A stretch of DNA of 64,000 nucleotides from Atherinomorus stipes. Taxonomy: Eukaryota; Chordata; Actinopteri; Atheriniformes; Atherinidae. The translations under genes and the position numbers were made by a program. This document shows positions 34,650 through 47,283 of the stretch, piece after piece. The notes beneath the pieces were generated by a model. That model searched no databases. It worked only from the letters and a program-made list of their open reading frames with translations, and was not told the DNA's origin. Each line of letters begins with the position of its first letter. The stretch's first letter is position 1. The stretch is taken from positions 62,001-126,000 of the forward strand of contig JALJCO010012648.1 in the NCBI GenBank assembly GCA_023101725.1, given 5' to 3'.

Positions 34650-36567
34650 TGGTGAAATTAATAACCCCTGGCCACCCTGTTGCCACTCCTAAAAAAAAAA
34701 CCTCTGCAGGTGCCCCTGCGCACTGCTCAACATTCAGGCCACATGTTCACAGAAAGAGCCCACCACAATCTCCTTTCAGCCCAGCAGATGCTGTTTTTAC
34801 AGTCTGTGTAGGGGTGAACGCGTGTGTGTGTGTTTGGGGGCTGCTGACCTCTGACCCCGCTGGGTCTGGCAAGCCTAGTGGTATTCCACGGGAGGACCGC
34901 AGGATTGATGATGATGGTGGGCCCACCTCGCAGCCCCACCTCTGGGACCAGCCACTGCTAATTAGATAACAGAGGAAGAGGAAAACGTCCTTGTCTGAGC
35001 AGCTGGATATCAGAAGAGGCTCCAACAAGCTCTGAGATTATGCAACTTTCACACTTTTTCTAACACTGTATTTTTGAAAGAGTCTTAAGGCATTTTTCCT
35101 CTCTCTTTCTCTTGGGTTTGAAAGGTATTCATATTAGCAGAATGGAAAATCCCCTAAAATGTTTCCAGTAATTTGACAAGTTCTGCTTTTTTCCCTCAGG
35201 CCAAAATGGAAAACAGCTCAAAAATACGGCTCTGCTCAGAGGCCGGTGAAGCGGAGTGTTAAATTAAGAAATTCTCTGAAAATAGGAAGTGAATATTGTA
35301 GATTGTGTATAAATAATTTAGTGTTGCAGAGCTAATATTCACGATAAGATTACTGAAAAAAATCATTAAGTAAATAAAGGTTAATTTTATGAAATTCTTT
35401 AAATTATATAAAAAGCAGCTAAAATGCTTGGTTTGATTAAAAACAGGGTGAATTTTAATGCACACGTTTGCAAAAGATCCATAAAAGACATCATACAAAG
35501 CATAGGGACATATCAATACAGTCCAGCATCACTCATAAAAGGTAAGAAACCCAGATTAAGATTTATTTAAAATGATGACTGCAGTTTAAATTAAGGATTT
35601 CTTTACAATTTTCACTGTTTGGTTGCAGACTTTTCACAAACCTGACAGCAAAGACATTTTTTTCACATCAGCTGGTCCAAGACTTAATCTTAACGACTCA
35701 GAGGACACGCAAGATGTGTGAATTCTCTCAAACAGATTAAAGTCTGCTTAAATTAGGGCAAATAGATGTAACTATTCCTACCTGAACACAGCAGATGACC
35801 TGCCGCAGCTGCAGCAATGAGGCCCAGAAGCTCAGTCATCCAGTACTGGAACTGTCAATCATCTGTATGCTCGTGCAAGGATGCGAACATTTCATTCAAA
35901 GCTGAAAATCAAAACATTGAAAACCATGAACAAAAGGTCAATTGACCAATTACCACAACAAATGACACTTGATGAAATCCATCTGGCCATTAAGTTCAGA
36001 CTCGATGCGCCTCACGTCATTTTAAATTTGCCCACAGCGTGTATGAATCCCTCTGTCCGTGCAGTTTGCAGCAACAAAGCCTATCTGAAAATGTTATGCT
36101 TAAAGAGGCATTGCTTCATGTTGTACCCACATGCAAAACTGCTGTTGGTGTAGGAAGACAATAGCTCCACAATGACATGTTTTGTTTTTAAACTGCCAAG
36201 CTAAAGGCTGTCTGTATGGCATTAAGTTGTTGCCACTTTCTCTGGAGCCAGAAATGGTCATTTAAGGGCAGAAACAGTTAAGATGGAGAATGATGCTGAT
36301 GCATTTTTAAAGCCCACACTTGTCTTTTGGAATTGCTTACAAATGATCATCAGCAGCCTGGTGAGAGAGATTTAACCGTTGTAATAAAACCATAAGAAGC
36401 TGTGAAATTATCATTATTGTTATTTTACCTGTCCAGCATAACAAGCTGGTTTACAGTCTGGCTACCGTGTTATGTTTAAGAGTATCTGGTTACTGCCGAG
36501 TTGCATGCTGGATCTGAAGGGGTAAAATGAGGGAAGCGGGAGTGTGTGAGAGATGGAGATGAGAGTA
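34650..36567. other. Unassigned sequence
   Basis: No gene, RNA or named repeat recognised. Frames at 34631-35028 and 35881-36153 show no known domain. Confidence 0.4.
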
Positions 36568-37037
36568 CACAGCAAAAACTCAACTCTTACCAAGTATATT
36601 TTTTTAACTTCTAGTCAAAATATCTCACCATGCTCAAAATAAGACAAAATGACCTTAAGAGAAAGATTTCAGTGACATATAGGAACTTGTTTTAAGGCAA
36701 TGAATCTTATTTCAAGAAATCTTATCAAGTAAAATTCGCTTGTTCCATTGGTAGAATTGTTGTGCTTATTATAAGCAAAAAACCCTGGCCACTCAAAAAA
36801 CAAAAAAAAAAAACATATATATATATATATATTTTTTTTTTTTCTCTGCTTGTAATAAGAAAATAAATTCTGTCAATAGAACAAGCAAAATTTTCTTGAT
36901 AAGATTTCTTGAAATAAGGTGCGTTGCTTTAAAACAAGTTGCTATATCCCACTGAAATGTTTCTTTTTAGGTAATTTTGTCTTATTTTGAGCGTGATTAA
37001 GATATTTTGACTTGATAAGATTTGAGTTTTTGCAGTG
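36568..37037. mobile_element. TA-type foldback MITE (mariner-like)
   Basis: 470 bp, TA on both sides (36566-36567, 37038-37039). Termini are CACAGCAAAAACTCAACTCT and, reverse-complemented, CACTGCAAAAACTCAAATCT. The arms pair over most of the element (CAAAATATCTCA, CTTATTTCAAGAAATCTTAT). The centre is A-rich with a short (TA)n. Confidence 0.85.
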
Positions 37038-37039
37038 TA

Positions 37040-38284
37040 AAGAGAAGAAACAAAGATACAACAGACAGTGAGCAACGGCCTCCACTGTGCAACCAAAACA
37101 GAGAAACTGGACAACCAGCTGTGGACCCGTGCAGAGACTAAACAGAGAACCTCTTCAAGGCCCATTTATGCTCCTTAATGCCGGGCTTACACCAAACGAC
37201 TTTCACCGTCGCAGACTTGCTGTAAGACTGAAGGTTTTTAGTGAATCTCAGGAGTTTTACTGGAGTTGCAGCGCGCCCCACAGCCTCCATCGTCAAGTTT
37301 GAGATGGTAATCTGCGCTGTTTTATATCAGTATGTTCCTAGTTTTGGGTTTGTGATAATATCGAACGTGTTTGATATCATCACAAATTGCAGCAACGCAA
37401 CACGATCAACACCCAACAGCTGGATGAGCTGTGACAGCAGCAGAAACAGGTGCTGACCTCCAGACCGTTAGTACTCAGAGTTGCATCATACCTTGACCAG
37501 ACCCTTAGAAATACAGAGTTGCGACATACGTTGACTTCAATGTAAAAGCGGTCACATGACTCTCGGAGAATGCCACCCAAACCCCGTGCTGTCATATCTG
37601 ACTGCAGAACACACAGCAGTAATCAGATTACTGACAGTTAACATGCTGCTCACTGAATGTTCTCGGTTACAGAGCAGAGCATGTTTAGCATTTTTATCGT
37701 TTTAGCTTCCTGTTTTTAATGTTTTATCTGTTTTTATACAGTGTTTTTGTGCATTTTGATAAGGTGCTTTCAAATAGAATGCATTATGATGATGATGATG
37801 ATGATGATGATGATGGGAACAAATTAAATGATGGGGAAGGAATGCTGAAAGAATCTAAATAGTGACCCTGAAAGATTCTCAGTCTTTGTAAAATCCGAGT
37901 CTGACACTAAAAACTTTCTTCAGATGTGAGTTGGTGTGAGATGGTGGTCTTCCAGGAGTCTTTTCCAAATCTTTAAAAAGTCCTCTGATGTGAAGGAGGC
38001 AGTACATATGTAATGTACATATGTAAATAGATATGTATGTGGCTATTTTATATCTATTTTATTTATTATTCATTGTTGTTTATAATACATTTATCATTAT
38101 TTGTTGTAATATTTATTATTTATTTATTATAATAAATGTTGTATTTATTTATTTTATATCTATATATTATATTTTTTATATATTATGTTTTTCTTTTAAA
38201 TTTGTTTTATATGTTTAATTATTTCATATATTGTTATATTGTTCAAAGGAAAAAAGGGAAAAAAAAAAGAGTACGAGCCTATTA
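37040..38284. other. Unassigned, with a DNA-element-like end and (ATG)n
   Basis: GGGCTTACACCAAACGACTT at about 37184 resembles a fish DNA-transposon terminus, without a matching partner. (ATG)n runs from 37785 to 37816. 38030-38240 is extremely AT-rich. No gene recognised. Confidence 0.35.
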
Positions 38285-38288
38285 CAAT

Positions 38289-38345
38289 GTTGAATTTCCC
38301 TTCTGGGATAAATAAAGTATTTTCCATTCATTCATTTATTCATGA
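38289..38345 (+). mobile_element. LINE 3' end fragment
   Basis: GAATTTCCCTTCTGGGATAA followed by ATAAAGTATTTTCCATTCAT matches the conserved 3' end of abundant teleost non-LTR elements. Only the 3' tail is recognisable; the AT-rich sequence upstream may be its 3' UTR. Confidence 0.6.
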
Positions 38346-39721
38346 CTATCTTTATCTTGATTTAATTTAGCATTTTAGTTTCAACTTGCAGAGTGCAGTG
38401 CAGTGTCAGTCATACCTGTAGGACTTTTGCAAATACGTTTGTAATAAGTTTTAAGATATGTAAATTCTTCAAACTGCCAGATAAAGTACAGACATTTATC
38501 TTAATTTTTAGTTTCTTATGTATTCTGGGAATACATAAGAAGTCTCCACAATATATTGGTACTAACTGGTCTTACATAATAATAACCTTTTCATTCTTCT
38601 TTGCTGTTTTTCTTTGGACTTTTCTCAGCTTTTAATGGAGCTAATTAGCAGTCAACATTTAAATAAAGAAGACTGCAGGACATCCGGTTTGCTGCTTTAT
38701 TAAATCACTTTTACATATTAATTGATAAGAGGGAGTGAGGAGGGCAGCAGGACAAAAACCACGTGCCTTTCCCTCAGTTTGCTTTGTTACTGAAATAAAG
38801 GTGATTGTTTCAGACAGAGCGAACACAGGAAATTGTCTTTGATGTCAGCATGACAGGTGAGAGAACACAATTTGCTGATTTCAATTGATGGTGGGGAGTT
38901 TTGTCAGGTCTGCAGAGGCCTCGTGCACACACACCTTCAGGGCAGACGGGGGGGGGGTTTGTGCGTTGAATATTGGTATGCACGTTCTCTTCAATCTGTA
39001 TGCGGCCTAATGCGGTGTGACGCTGTACCACTTTCATGTTGGAATCGGTTTCTCAGGAAGACTGACTCAATTTATTCACTTCCTCCGCTCCCTGTCCCTT
39101 CTGTCTTCTCCATCGTTCCAGCCGCTTCGTCTCACCTGCAGCTCTTTGACTCGGGAAGGCTAAAAGGTGACGCTCCATTTCAGTACCAATCTGTGTTCAC
39201 TCTGAGACACAGCCCATTGCACAATACCTTCGTCTCACTCCGTGCTTTTTGTGTTCCCCATCATGCAGCACAGGTGGTCGCCGTGCCAACAAATACGTGT
39301 GATCCGGACAGAGAGCGAAGAGGTGGCCAGCTGCTCGGTGGTGTCCTGTGAATGTAGCACAGTCGTCTCCATCCAGCTGTCCTACCAGTCTCCCCTGGGT
39401 TTCTCTGACACACTCCATCAGCCAACACTACACATGCCCAGACCAGGCTGCATCTGTCATGGTTTACACGTTCTGTACATTTTTCTCGTTTTTTGTGTAT
39501 TTTGCTGTCTTCGATAAGCTCTGCTGCGCAGGATAAATAGTTTAGCTTAGATGTGATTCTCTTCATCGCTGGACAGCGTATCTATCCAACGAATGGCCGC
39601 TGACACCTGGCAGAAAAATAGCCAGGAAACACATCACTCAGTCTACTGAGAGTACAAGCGTCCGGGTAATACATCTGTCAATACAATGGGTTTATATGCA
39701 CACCTCCAGTACTACCTGAAT
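38346..39721. other. Unassigned sequence
   Basis: Several overlapping frames at 38810-39566 lack recognised domains and compete on both strands. I see no convincing exon. Confidence 0.4.
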
Positions 39722-39725
39722 TTAA

Positions 39726-40327
39726 AGGATAACTTTCTTTTCTCTCAACCTGGACCTTATTTCTAGGAGTTTATATGTGCATTTACTCGCAGGTAAAGTT
39801 TCTGCATCACTTTGAGTCCTTTGGAAGATATTATGTTGAGTCGCCCTTTGATGTACGTCCGGTGAAATGGGAGAGACAGGGCAGCCACTATATTAGACAT
39901 TATCTGAAGCAGAACTCCTTGATTTTCGCCAATACTTGAACAAACAAACGAGTACTATTGTCCTGTGAGTTCAGATTTAGCTTTCTGTTAGTTATCAGGG
40001 TGTTCTTCCGTAGTACAGCTGAGAAGAGCAGCTCGCTACCCAGACAACAATAACACAATTTACGAAACTCTGAACTCACAGGACAATAGTGCTCATTCGT
40101 TTGTTCATTCTACTGAAAGCATTGATTAAATCAAGGACTTTTACTGCAGATAATGTCTTATATAGAGGCTGCCCCATATCTCCCATTTTACCGGACGTGC
40201 GCCGAAGGACGACTCAACGTTATATCTTCCAAAGGACTCAAAGTGATGCAGAAACTTTACTGGTGAGTAAATGCACGTATAAACTCCTAGAAATAAGGTC
40301 CAGGTTGAAAAAAAGGAAAGTTATCCT
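39726..40327. mobile_element. TTAA foldback MITE, copy 2
   Basis: TTAA at 39722-39725 and TTGA at 40328-40331. Inverted arms of about 100 bp start AGGATAACTTTC(TT) and include CTGGACCTTATTTCTAGGAG and AAGTTTCTGCATCACTTTGA. Homologous to 8315-8876. Confidence 0.85.
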
Positions 40328-40350
40328 TTGAGCCAGCTTCTTTGTCTCCT

Positions 40351-40461
40351 GTCTTTCAATACTGAACAAACTGATTAATCCAGGTGTGCCTGACCTCAGT
40401 AACAATGACATCAAATGGCTAGACACACCTGGATTAATCAGTGTGTCCAGTAATGAAAGAC
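40351..40461. mobile_element. Short palindromic MITE, copy 1
   Basis: 111 bp with arms GTCTTTCAATACTGAACAAA and, reverse-complemented, GTCTTTCATTACTGGACACA, both continuing CTGATTAATCCAGGTGTG. Second copy at 49489-49596. Confidence 0.8.
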
Positions 40462-40612
40462 AGTCTGCTCAGATGTGCTAAAATGCAGCAATGTTTCCTA
40501 ATAACTCATCTATGCAGGCACGCCTGTTTCTGTTACAAAGATCGCCATGAAGAATGTTTGGGTCTATAAAACATGGCAAAAAATTGTCAAAATAATGTCA
40601 TCAGCACTTTAA

Positions 40613-41367
40613 AGTGCCAGTGGCATGAAATTCCCGGCGACTCTCGGTCCCTTTTTAGTCAGACTCTAAGTACCTTTATACTGTATGAAAGGATCATTCG
40701 CCGTAATTTAGCCTTGCTGCCGTAGAATGGCAGGCCCTACAGTTAGCACGACTGTTAGCACTGGTGTACAATAACCGAGGTTCACAAACATCAGTTTCCC
40801 TCAAAGATAAAAGACATAAAAATGATAAGTAACATTCATTGGAAACTTTGTGTGTCTTCATCGTGGCTGGAAGCCGTTATAACCAGGCAGACCTGAAGCT
40901 CCTCTCCTGAGGAGGAGACGGAGCTGCAGGGAGATTTTGTGTTAGTTATTTATATCAGTCCGCACATTCCTACAGAAATGAAATCCATCCACAAGCTTTT
41001 TAGTGAGGAGGACAAAAAGATTGGTGTTGTCCTTTGTACACCAGGTACAGACAGTTCCGATGCCAACTGGACGCCATGCTGTCGCTTTGTTGTCGTGTAT
41101 CGGTGGGAGGGACTTGGACAGTGTAGTTCATGGAGGAGGGAAGTAACTGGCTAAAAGTCAAAGACAGTATGCTGAACTAGGAGTAAATATGCCGAACTGC
41201 CAATCAGCCCATTTGTGAATGATAATTTTGCTATTTAGGCAGACATACTCAGGGAAAAAGGAAACACTAATCTATAATTTAACTCCTTCGGGGACATAGG
41301 CAGGCTGGGAAACTAAAAACATATGATCAAAAACCTCAAAAAATGCAGATTTCATGCCAGGGACACT
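40613..41367. mobile_element. TTAA element, 755 bp
   Basis: TTAA at 40609-40612 and 41368-41371. Terminal repeats AGTGCCAGTGGCATGAAAT and, reverse-complemented, AGTGTCCCTGGCATGAAAT. An 71-residue frame at 40939-41154 may be a transposon remnant but shows no domain I can name. Kolobok-type by its TTAA duplication; piggyBac is not excluded. Confidence 0.75.
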
Positions 41368-41371
41368 TTAA

Positions 41372-43130
41372 GTGCAGTAAAATTAAAACGAAGCGTGGTA
41401 ACAACAGTAGAATGCTCTGGGAGCAAGCCTGTTTGAATGTTTCTTCTTTATGTTGAGTTTTTTAATCATTATTATTTTCCCAGGTTGTTGGTTGTGTGTG
41501 CTTTGCTTCTGTGTACACAGAATTGTTCGTGCCCTCTGCAGCCTGGGTCAAATCCACTGACGGTAGTGAAACTGATGCCACCCGAAGCAAGTCCACCTCC
41601 AAGTCCATCTTGATATTCATGCAGTCGCTGACACAGAGCAGGGTAAATGTGGGTGTCATCTGCATATTCACACATTCAGACCTAAGGCACTGTTTTAAAA
41701 AGCTTTGTTAAACCTGAGCGACATCTGAAAACAAACTCCTGAAACCTGAGGGGTTTCTGAAAAGCTCAAACCTCTCTTTTCCTAGCCTCTGAAGAAACTA
41801 TAAATCTAAAATATTTGCGAGGTCAAATCTTTGAATTCCAATGTAAATAATTGGCTTTGCCCATTTGTTGATGATTTCTGAAAAATTATGACACATAACT
41901 TTTTTTTTTTTCATATATCATATCCATCATACATTGAAATCCAAACATGACACTGCAGTATTTCAAAATTTTCCTGAGTTCAGTCTGTCCTCACCAGTAA
42001 GTAAAGTAAACTTGGCTGATCATGTGTTGGCTGAGGAAAAAGAAAAATCTATGAAAAGATAAATCTCACCAAGTCTACCCACAGGCATCTTTGCTTCTCC
42101 ATCGTTCACGCTTTTTCTTACTCCATGTTATTAGACCTTGTCGAGGCCCTGGTGATGTCTTAGGATTGATCAATCAGCTGCCTGTACAGCCAGAAAGGGA
42201 GAGGGAATATTTGTCAGCCAGCGAAAGTCAACCTCGCCCCCCTTCCCAGCATCCAGCTGCCCCCTCACACTGGCAGCGCAGCGGGCACAAGTCCTGCGTG
42301 GATGATTCAGAGAATTTCTGTATTTTTGTGTGTCCATCTGTGTGTAGGTGTGAAGTTGTGTTCCTCTGAAAGACGTGCACACATACTGTACCCATCAGAG
42401 CAGGAGGGGAGAGTCAAGCGGGAGATTGACTTTTGCAAAAGGAGCAGACAGCCATCACCTGCTGAACGCTTGAGATGTTTCCTTCATAGCACCGAGCTTT
42501 CACAGCAGATTACAGACACTTGCTGACTGGTCTTCAGTTTACAGGCCAAGGACCCATCCAGAATACTGATGGCGGCTGGTCTGGATCTCTGTCACTGAGC
42601 CTGCAGGGTTTTATTTAAAATATTCCTTCTTACTGTGATGGAAAATTTTAATTCCCTTTCATCCAGTCAAACTTTTTAAAGTAATCTGTATAAATGACAA
42701 AGTATGGGTACCGGTCTGCGATTAGACCGATCCACCATTAGTCATTATGACTGTGAAAATGGCATGAAGGCACTTCTGTCATCAACATTATTAATATGGA
42801 TGAGATTTCCTCACATGCAAGGCTATTAAACAAGATGTGAGTTCTGATATAGTTTTTTTCTTCAATAAAGATAAATAGCTGAGTGTACTGAATGTGGGAT
42901 GAGTCATCAGCTGCAGAGTTGTTAACCCCTGGAGAGCAGTGAAACAAAGTACTAATGGTTGATTTAAAAACAGATGGTGACGCTGAGCTGTGGAGCTCAC
43001 ACTGAAACTAGAAACTCTATGCAAACAAAATCCTTTTGAGGAAAGTCACAAATAAATGGCAAATACTAACTTCAAAAGTGACTTGAAATGCCTTGCTAGT
43101 GCAGAATACCATCTCTGAACGCACAACATG
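41372..43130. other. Unassigned sequence
   Basis: No gene, RNA or named repeat recognised. Confidence 0.4.
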
Positions 43131-43140
43131 ACAACAGACG

Positions 43141-43236
43141 ATGGAAAAACTTTGCTGGTCTGATGAGTTTCCATTTTCAGATGCTAGGCTCAGAATCTGC
43201 TGGAAACATCATGAAAGCATGGATCCTGTTTTAGGT
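43141..43236 (+). pseudogene. Tc1-like transposase fragment
   Basis: The frame reads EKLCWSDEFPFSDARLRICW then KHHESMDP. This matches the Tc1 block around the first catalytic Asp (WSDE), followed by the R-x-W and HESMDP stretch. The frame continues downstream without similarity, and no terminal repeats were identified. It is a short isolated relic. Confidence 0.6.
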
Positions 43237-43239
43237 CGT

Positions 43240-44222
43240 TTCACACGTGTTTGGGTCACTCCAGGTGCTGTTGCAGCAGAGAAAAGGTTACAATGTTTAA
43301 ATTTCCAACAAATACGGCTCCGTTTCACATCTGCTTTTAAATCACTGCATCCAGCAGTCGCTCGTTGTGTATCCATGGCAACCAGACGGAAGTAGACGCG
43401 TCACCACTGTAAAGTGTTGTGTTGTAAACAAAACACGTGAATGGAGTGTGTTAAAGATGAGACATGGTTGCGTGTGGAAAACAATGTTGTCATTTACAAC
43501 ATTGTTTATTTCCAGACAAATCAGAGCAAGACGCAGATTGAGTCTGTTGAACCGTGAAGTCCAGCCATATGCAGATATTATGGTAAAACAGCAGGTAGCG
43601 GTGGGTTGTAAACATGAGCATTAACGCTTAGCCTGCTAGCCTTTGTTGGAAATTTGTCCAGTGTTTGTGAACGCCCCGTTGATCTTAACATTTGACATGC
43701 ATTCGTAGCTGGCAGACACAAGATGATACTAAACGTTACAGTTAGGCCGTAGCCCTGTTATTTGTAGTAAACACTGTCCATAAGAAGGATATCCCTATAG
43801 ATGGGTTCCTGACCAACGTCACAGATAGGATGCGCACGCAACCAGGGGGCAAGAAAACCCAGGAAAAACATTAAGAACTATGTGAAGACCTGTGTTTTAT
43901 GAACAAGACTCAACTTTTAATGCAGATGAGGTCAAGATATGACGTGAAAGTGTCGGGGAAATATAATGTTTATGTCCTGGTATTTGTTCGGTTGCAAAAA
44001 TCAAAACATTAATGCATGTGAACAGTTGAAAATGGTGAAAATAGGACAGTAGGAGTGACTGACTGAACAGTTGGAATCGCCTCCTTTCCAAACGTAGTGA
44101 TGATGTCGTCTTTGCCTGGTTTAATCCCAAACTATTGAAAGTTGCTCCTGTATGGAGGAGGTGAGGACGACACCAGAGCTGAACCTGGTGCAGGCTGCAG
44201 ATTGTTGTGGCCTATATTGGTT
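43240..44222. other. Unassigned sequence
   Basis: No gene or named repeat recognised. Confidence 0.4.
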
Positions 44223-44474
44223 TTAAAGGTCCCATATTATGCAAAATGCACTTTTTCAAGTTTTTAACACATAATTATAACTTGCTGGAGTCTATGGAGA
44301 CCCCCTGAAGTGTGTGCAGATGCGTACTCTCTGTATTTCTCCCTCCCTGCATTTCTGTGAAAGAGTCCTCCAGCAAGCCGTTTCTAAAACGGTCTCTTTG
44401 TGACGTACGAAGAAGACCTGGCCCGCCTACTAGGCCCTCCCACTGTCACTGGTACAGCCCTCTTGCTCTCAACA

Positions 44475-44491
44475 CCCCCCCCCCCCCCCCC
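44475..44491. repeat. Poly-C tract, 17 C, with (GC)n
   Basis: C17 followed by GCGCGCGCG and another C run, near the left end of the Kolobok element. Confidence 0.9.
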
Positions 44492-44639
44492 GCGCGCGCG
44501 CCCCCCACCCCCCTCCGAGCTACAACCGTCCTTGCTCCGCATTGAGCAACTGAAAATGCGGTGGGGGGAGGACAGCATGCTAGCTGCTCTGTTTCATGCT
44601 GCAAGAAACAAGTCTTTTTGCAGTATCAGCTGAATAAGT

Positions 44640-44844
44640 GTGGACTCGATGGATATATCTTTTATTTTTCCTGGAAATCCTCCTGAAACGGTCTGAAAAG
44701 AGTTCATGTATGTGCTGAGTGAGCATTTTACACCGGAGTCTTTCAGCAGCCTGTTTCAGCTCCAGTCCGGCTTTGCCACTAAACTGTGGCTGAAACTTGG
44801 AGTCATACCAACTCTCTGTGAGCCGCCCTTCAACATCGGAGGAG
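44640..44844 (+). pseudogene. Kolobok transposase exon: THAP finger, C-terminal part
   Basis: The frame includes SFIFPGNPPETV, an in-frame TGA at 44694-44696, then SEHFTPESFSSLFQLQSGFA and TKLWLKLGVIPTL, ending at a GGTAAGT donor. This is the second half of a THAP zinc finger (C-x-x-H, then the F-x-x-G-F and VPT segment). The Cys expected just before S-E-H-F is lost: the text reads V-L-S-E-H, with a few extra bases at 44711-44717. The finger would therefore fail to bind zinc even without the stop. Confidence 0.75.
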
Positions 44845-45133
44845 GTAAGTTGTCAGGTTTAACCGTGTTTTTTAAATCATTTTAGCGACATGTCGGCAAA
44901 ACACAGCCAGCGTTAGCTTTTAGCCGAGTTACATCAGCTGTTAGCCATGTAGCTGTGTGAGAAGCAAACTTTCTCTCATTATACCACGAACGCGTTGTAC
45001 GGAGAGGCGACAGCAGCAGCACCTTTCTCTTTCTTTTTTACATGAATACTGTTACTGTGGGGCATTTAGTGAAAAGGCTTTTAAAGTTTACATGCTGTTT
45101 GCAACTGTGAACGGAGGAGGAGCGGTGGGGGTT

Positions 45134-45147
45134 GGGGGGGGGGGGGG
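45134..45147. repeat. Poly-G tract, 14 G
   Basis: Uninterrupted G run in the first intron region of the Kolobok element. Confidence 0.9.
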
Positions 45148-45567
45148 TGTACGGCAGAATGTAAACGAGCTAATGTTCCCGGCTCGTTTGCACACGTTGT
45201 TGCAGCTTGTAATGCAAAGATAGCGGAGATCACACAACAACAGCTGCCGCAAATCAGCGCTCATTAACGGGACAGAGACGCAGGCTCAGAGTGCACACAC
45301 ATGCAGCCTGCTTGTTCTGGACCCCCACCGATAACGGCACGGACACGGTGTGCAAGACTGCCAGCTAAAGCTATTTATGTACTTTACTGACTTAGACAAT
45401 ATACTGTAATATGGCACTGTTGCATGACTTTTAGTTTTGTGTTCATGTAACTTTAGTTTATTCAAACGATATACATCATAAGATGTGTACATTAGTCTTT
45501 TTTCTTTCTAATAATAGTATTTATAAAGTAGAAGGTTCATTTCTGATCACTTTGATTTCTTCCTCAG

Positions 45568-46019
45568 GTGAGCACACCACTACTGAGTGCAGGAAAAAGA
45601 GATGCTGCCTCCCAGACTGATCTGACATTACAGCCACGCTTCAGAAGTGCAGGTTTGTAGCTGTGTGGAATTATTTTTATTTACTGGTAATGAAACTTTA
45701 CTCTTTACTTTCACTGTAACTCGTACTGTTTTTACTGAGGTGTTTTGATATATCATGCGTAGATTAACTAGTGAAATATAATTAACAGCTGTCCAGGCCT
45801 CTGTGTCCTGCAAACATGGTTGGACAGCCACACTTCCTCGTGTAACCACTAACACACTTTTTAACTTCAACTCCAATAGAGACCAGCAAAAAGACCTTGT
45901 GAGGAAATGGAGGAGGGAGAGGATCCATTTGAGGGCACATCTTCAATGGCAGAGTCACGAGAGGAGGATGTCACCTATGATCCTGCAAACTCTGCCTCAG
46001 TGTCACTTTCAACAGACAT
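45568..46019 (+). pseudogene. Kolobok transposase linker exons
   Basis: Two acceptor-donor pairs are visible. 45568-45652 follows TTCCTCAG and precedes GTTTGT, reading AGKRDAASQTDL. 45789-46019 follows TTAACAG and precedes GTAAGT. The latter reads AVQASVSCKHGWTATLP and, in a frame shifted by one, PAKRPCEEMEEGEDPFEG then REEDVTYDP, an acidic linker typical of these transposases between the finger and the core. The frame change inside 45789-46019 indicates a small indel or an unnoticed intron. Confidence 0.65.
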
Positions 46020-46164
46020 GTAAGTTGCTCTAGTGTCCCTACATTCATGCCGTACATGATGAGACTTCATTAGAAAAACAAGCAGTGAATATTCTGGCAG
46101 CTACAGTCCTTAATTTTTTCCTCCTTTTTTTTTTCTTCCTTTCTTTATGTTGTATCAAACATCC

Positions 46165-46595
46165 CACACAAGACAAAGATGTATATTACGTGTGGGGAGG
46201 GATGTAACGATACAAAAATTTCATATCACGGTTATTGTGACCAAAATGATGACAGTTATGAAATACGCCACCAGCATCTTCAAAAATATCCAAAATGGAT
46301 CTAGACGTCTGCTTTGTCCTTTTTATAAGGGGGGAGAAATCTCCAGAACTGTCCACATGGATGCATTTGTTGCTTTCCACCATGTTTTCGTATATTAAAT
46401 AATGCAAACTGGGACTGCTGCTGATTTTCCAGACAATAAGAAACATAACAGTTTTTCAAAGTGCAGTAATCAGTCACGGGTTTAACGATAACTGAAATTT
46501 GAAACGGTATTACTAATCGCTGGGTATTTTATGGGAACACTGAACTTTCTGCAGTGATGAACATCAGTGAAGCATCTTTCTTCAGACTTGAAAAG
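46165..46595 (+). pseudogene. Kolobok transposase exon split by an insertion
   Basis: 46165-46199 reads PHKTKMYITCG, and 46533-46595 reads GNTELSAVMNISEASFFRLE before a GT donor at 46596. Between them lies about 330 bp beginning AGGGATGTAACGATACAAAA and ending near TATTACTAATCGCTGGGTA, which looks like a hAT-type MITE though no clean duplication was found. The zinc-ligand (C-x-x-C) region normally encoded between these parts is missing. Confidence 0.55.
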
Positions 46596-46600
46596 GTTGG

Positions 46601-47229
46601 AGGAAAACAAAATGTTTATCCTCACAGAAGAACATGGAGGAAAACAAAATGTTTATCCTCACAGAAGAACATGGAGGAAAACAAAATGTTTATCCTCACA
46701 GAAGAACATGGAGGAAAACAAAATGTTTATCCTCACAGAAAAACATGGAGGAAAACAAAATGTTTATCCTCACAGAAGAACGTGGAGGAAAACAAAATGT
46801 TTATCCTCACAGAAGAACATGGAGGAAAACAAAATGTTTATCCTCACAGAAAAACATGGAGGAAAACAAAATGTTTATCCTCACAGAAGAACATGGAGGA
46901 AAACAAAATGTTTATCCTCACAGAAAAACATGGAGGAAAACAAAATGTATATCCTCACAGAAGAACATGGAGGAAAACAAAATGTTTATCCTCACAGAAG
47001 AACGTGGAGGAAAACAAAATGTTTATCCTCACAGAAGAACATGGAGGAAAACAAAATGTTTATCCTCACAGAAAAACATGGAGGAAAACAAAATGTTTAT
47101 CCTCACAGAAGAACATGGAGGAAAACAAAATGTTTATCCTCACAGAAGAACATGGAGGAAAACAAAATGTTTATCCTCACAGAAAAACATGGAGGAAAAC
47201 AAAATGTTTATCCTCACAGAAAAACAGGG
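46601..47229. repeat. Minisatellite, 17 units of 37 bp
   Basis: Exactly 17 tandem units of 37 bp within an intron of the Kolobok transposase. Each unit has the two blocks AGGAAAACAAAATGTTTATC and CTCACAGAAGAACATGG. Variants at one position (GAAGAAC, GAAAAAC, GAAGAACG) recur in a mosaic order. Because 37 is not a multiple of three and the unit has no stop in any plus-strand frame, all three frames stay open, giving long but meaningless frames (up to 321 codons). Confidence 0.95.
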
Positions 47230-47283
47230 CAAATGGCAGTAAATATAGCAGATTTTATTTACCATCATTTTTTTTCTTTCCAG

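Noticed and set aside
38810..39566. Frames of 90-164 residues on both strands
   Set aside because: Mutually overlapping, no recognised motif; read as chance open frames in GC-richer sequence.
40613..41367. piggyBac assignment for the TTAA elements
   Set aside because: piggyBac also makes TTAA duplications, but its termini usually start CCC; these start AG, and a Kolobok transposase is present in the window. Not fully excluded.
46601..47229. CRISPR-like repeated array
   Set aside because: Units are contiguous with no unique spacers, and the sequence is eukaryotic.
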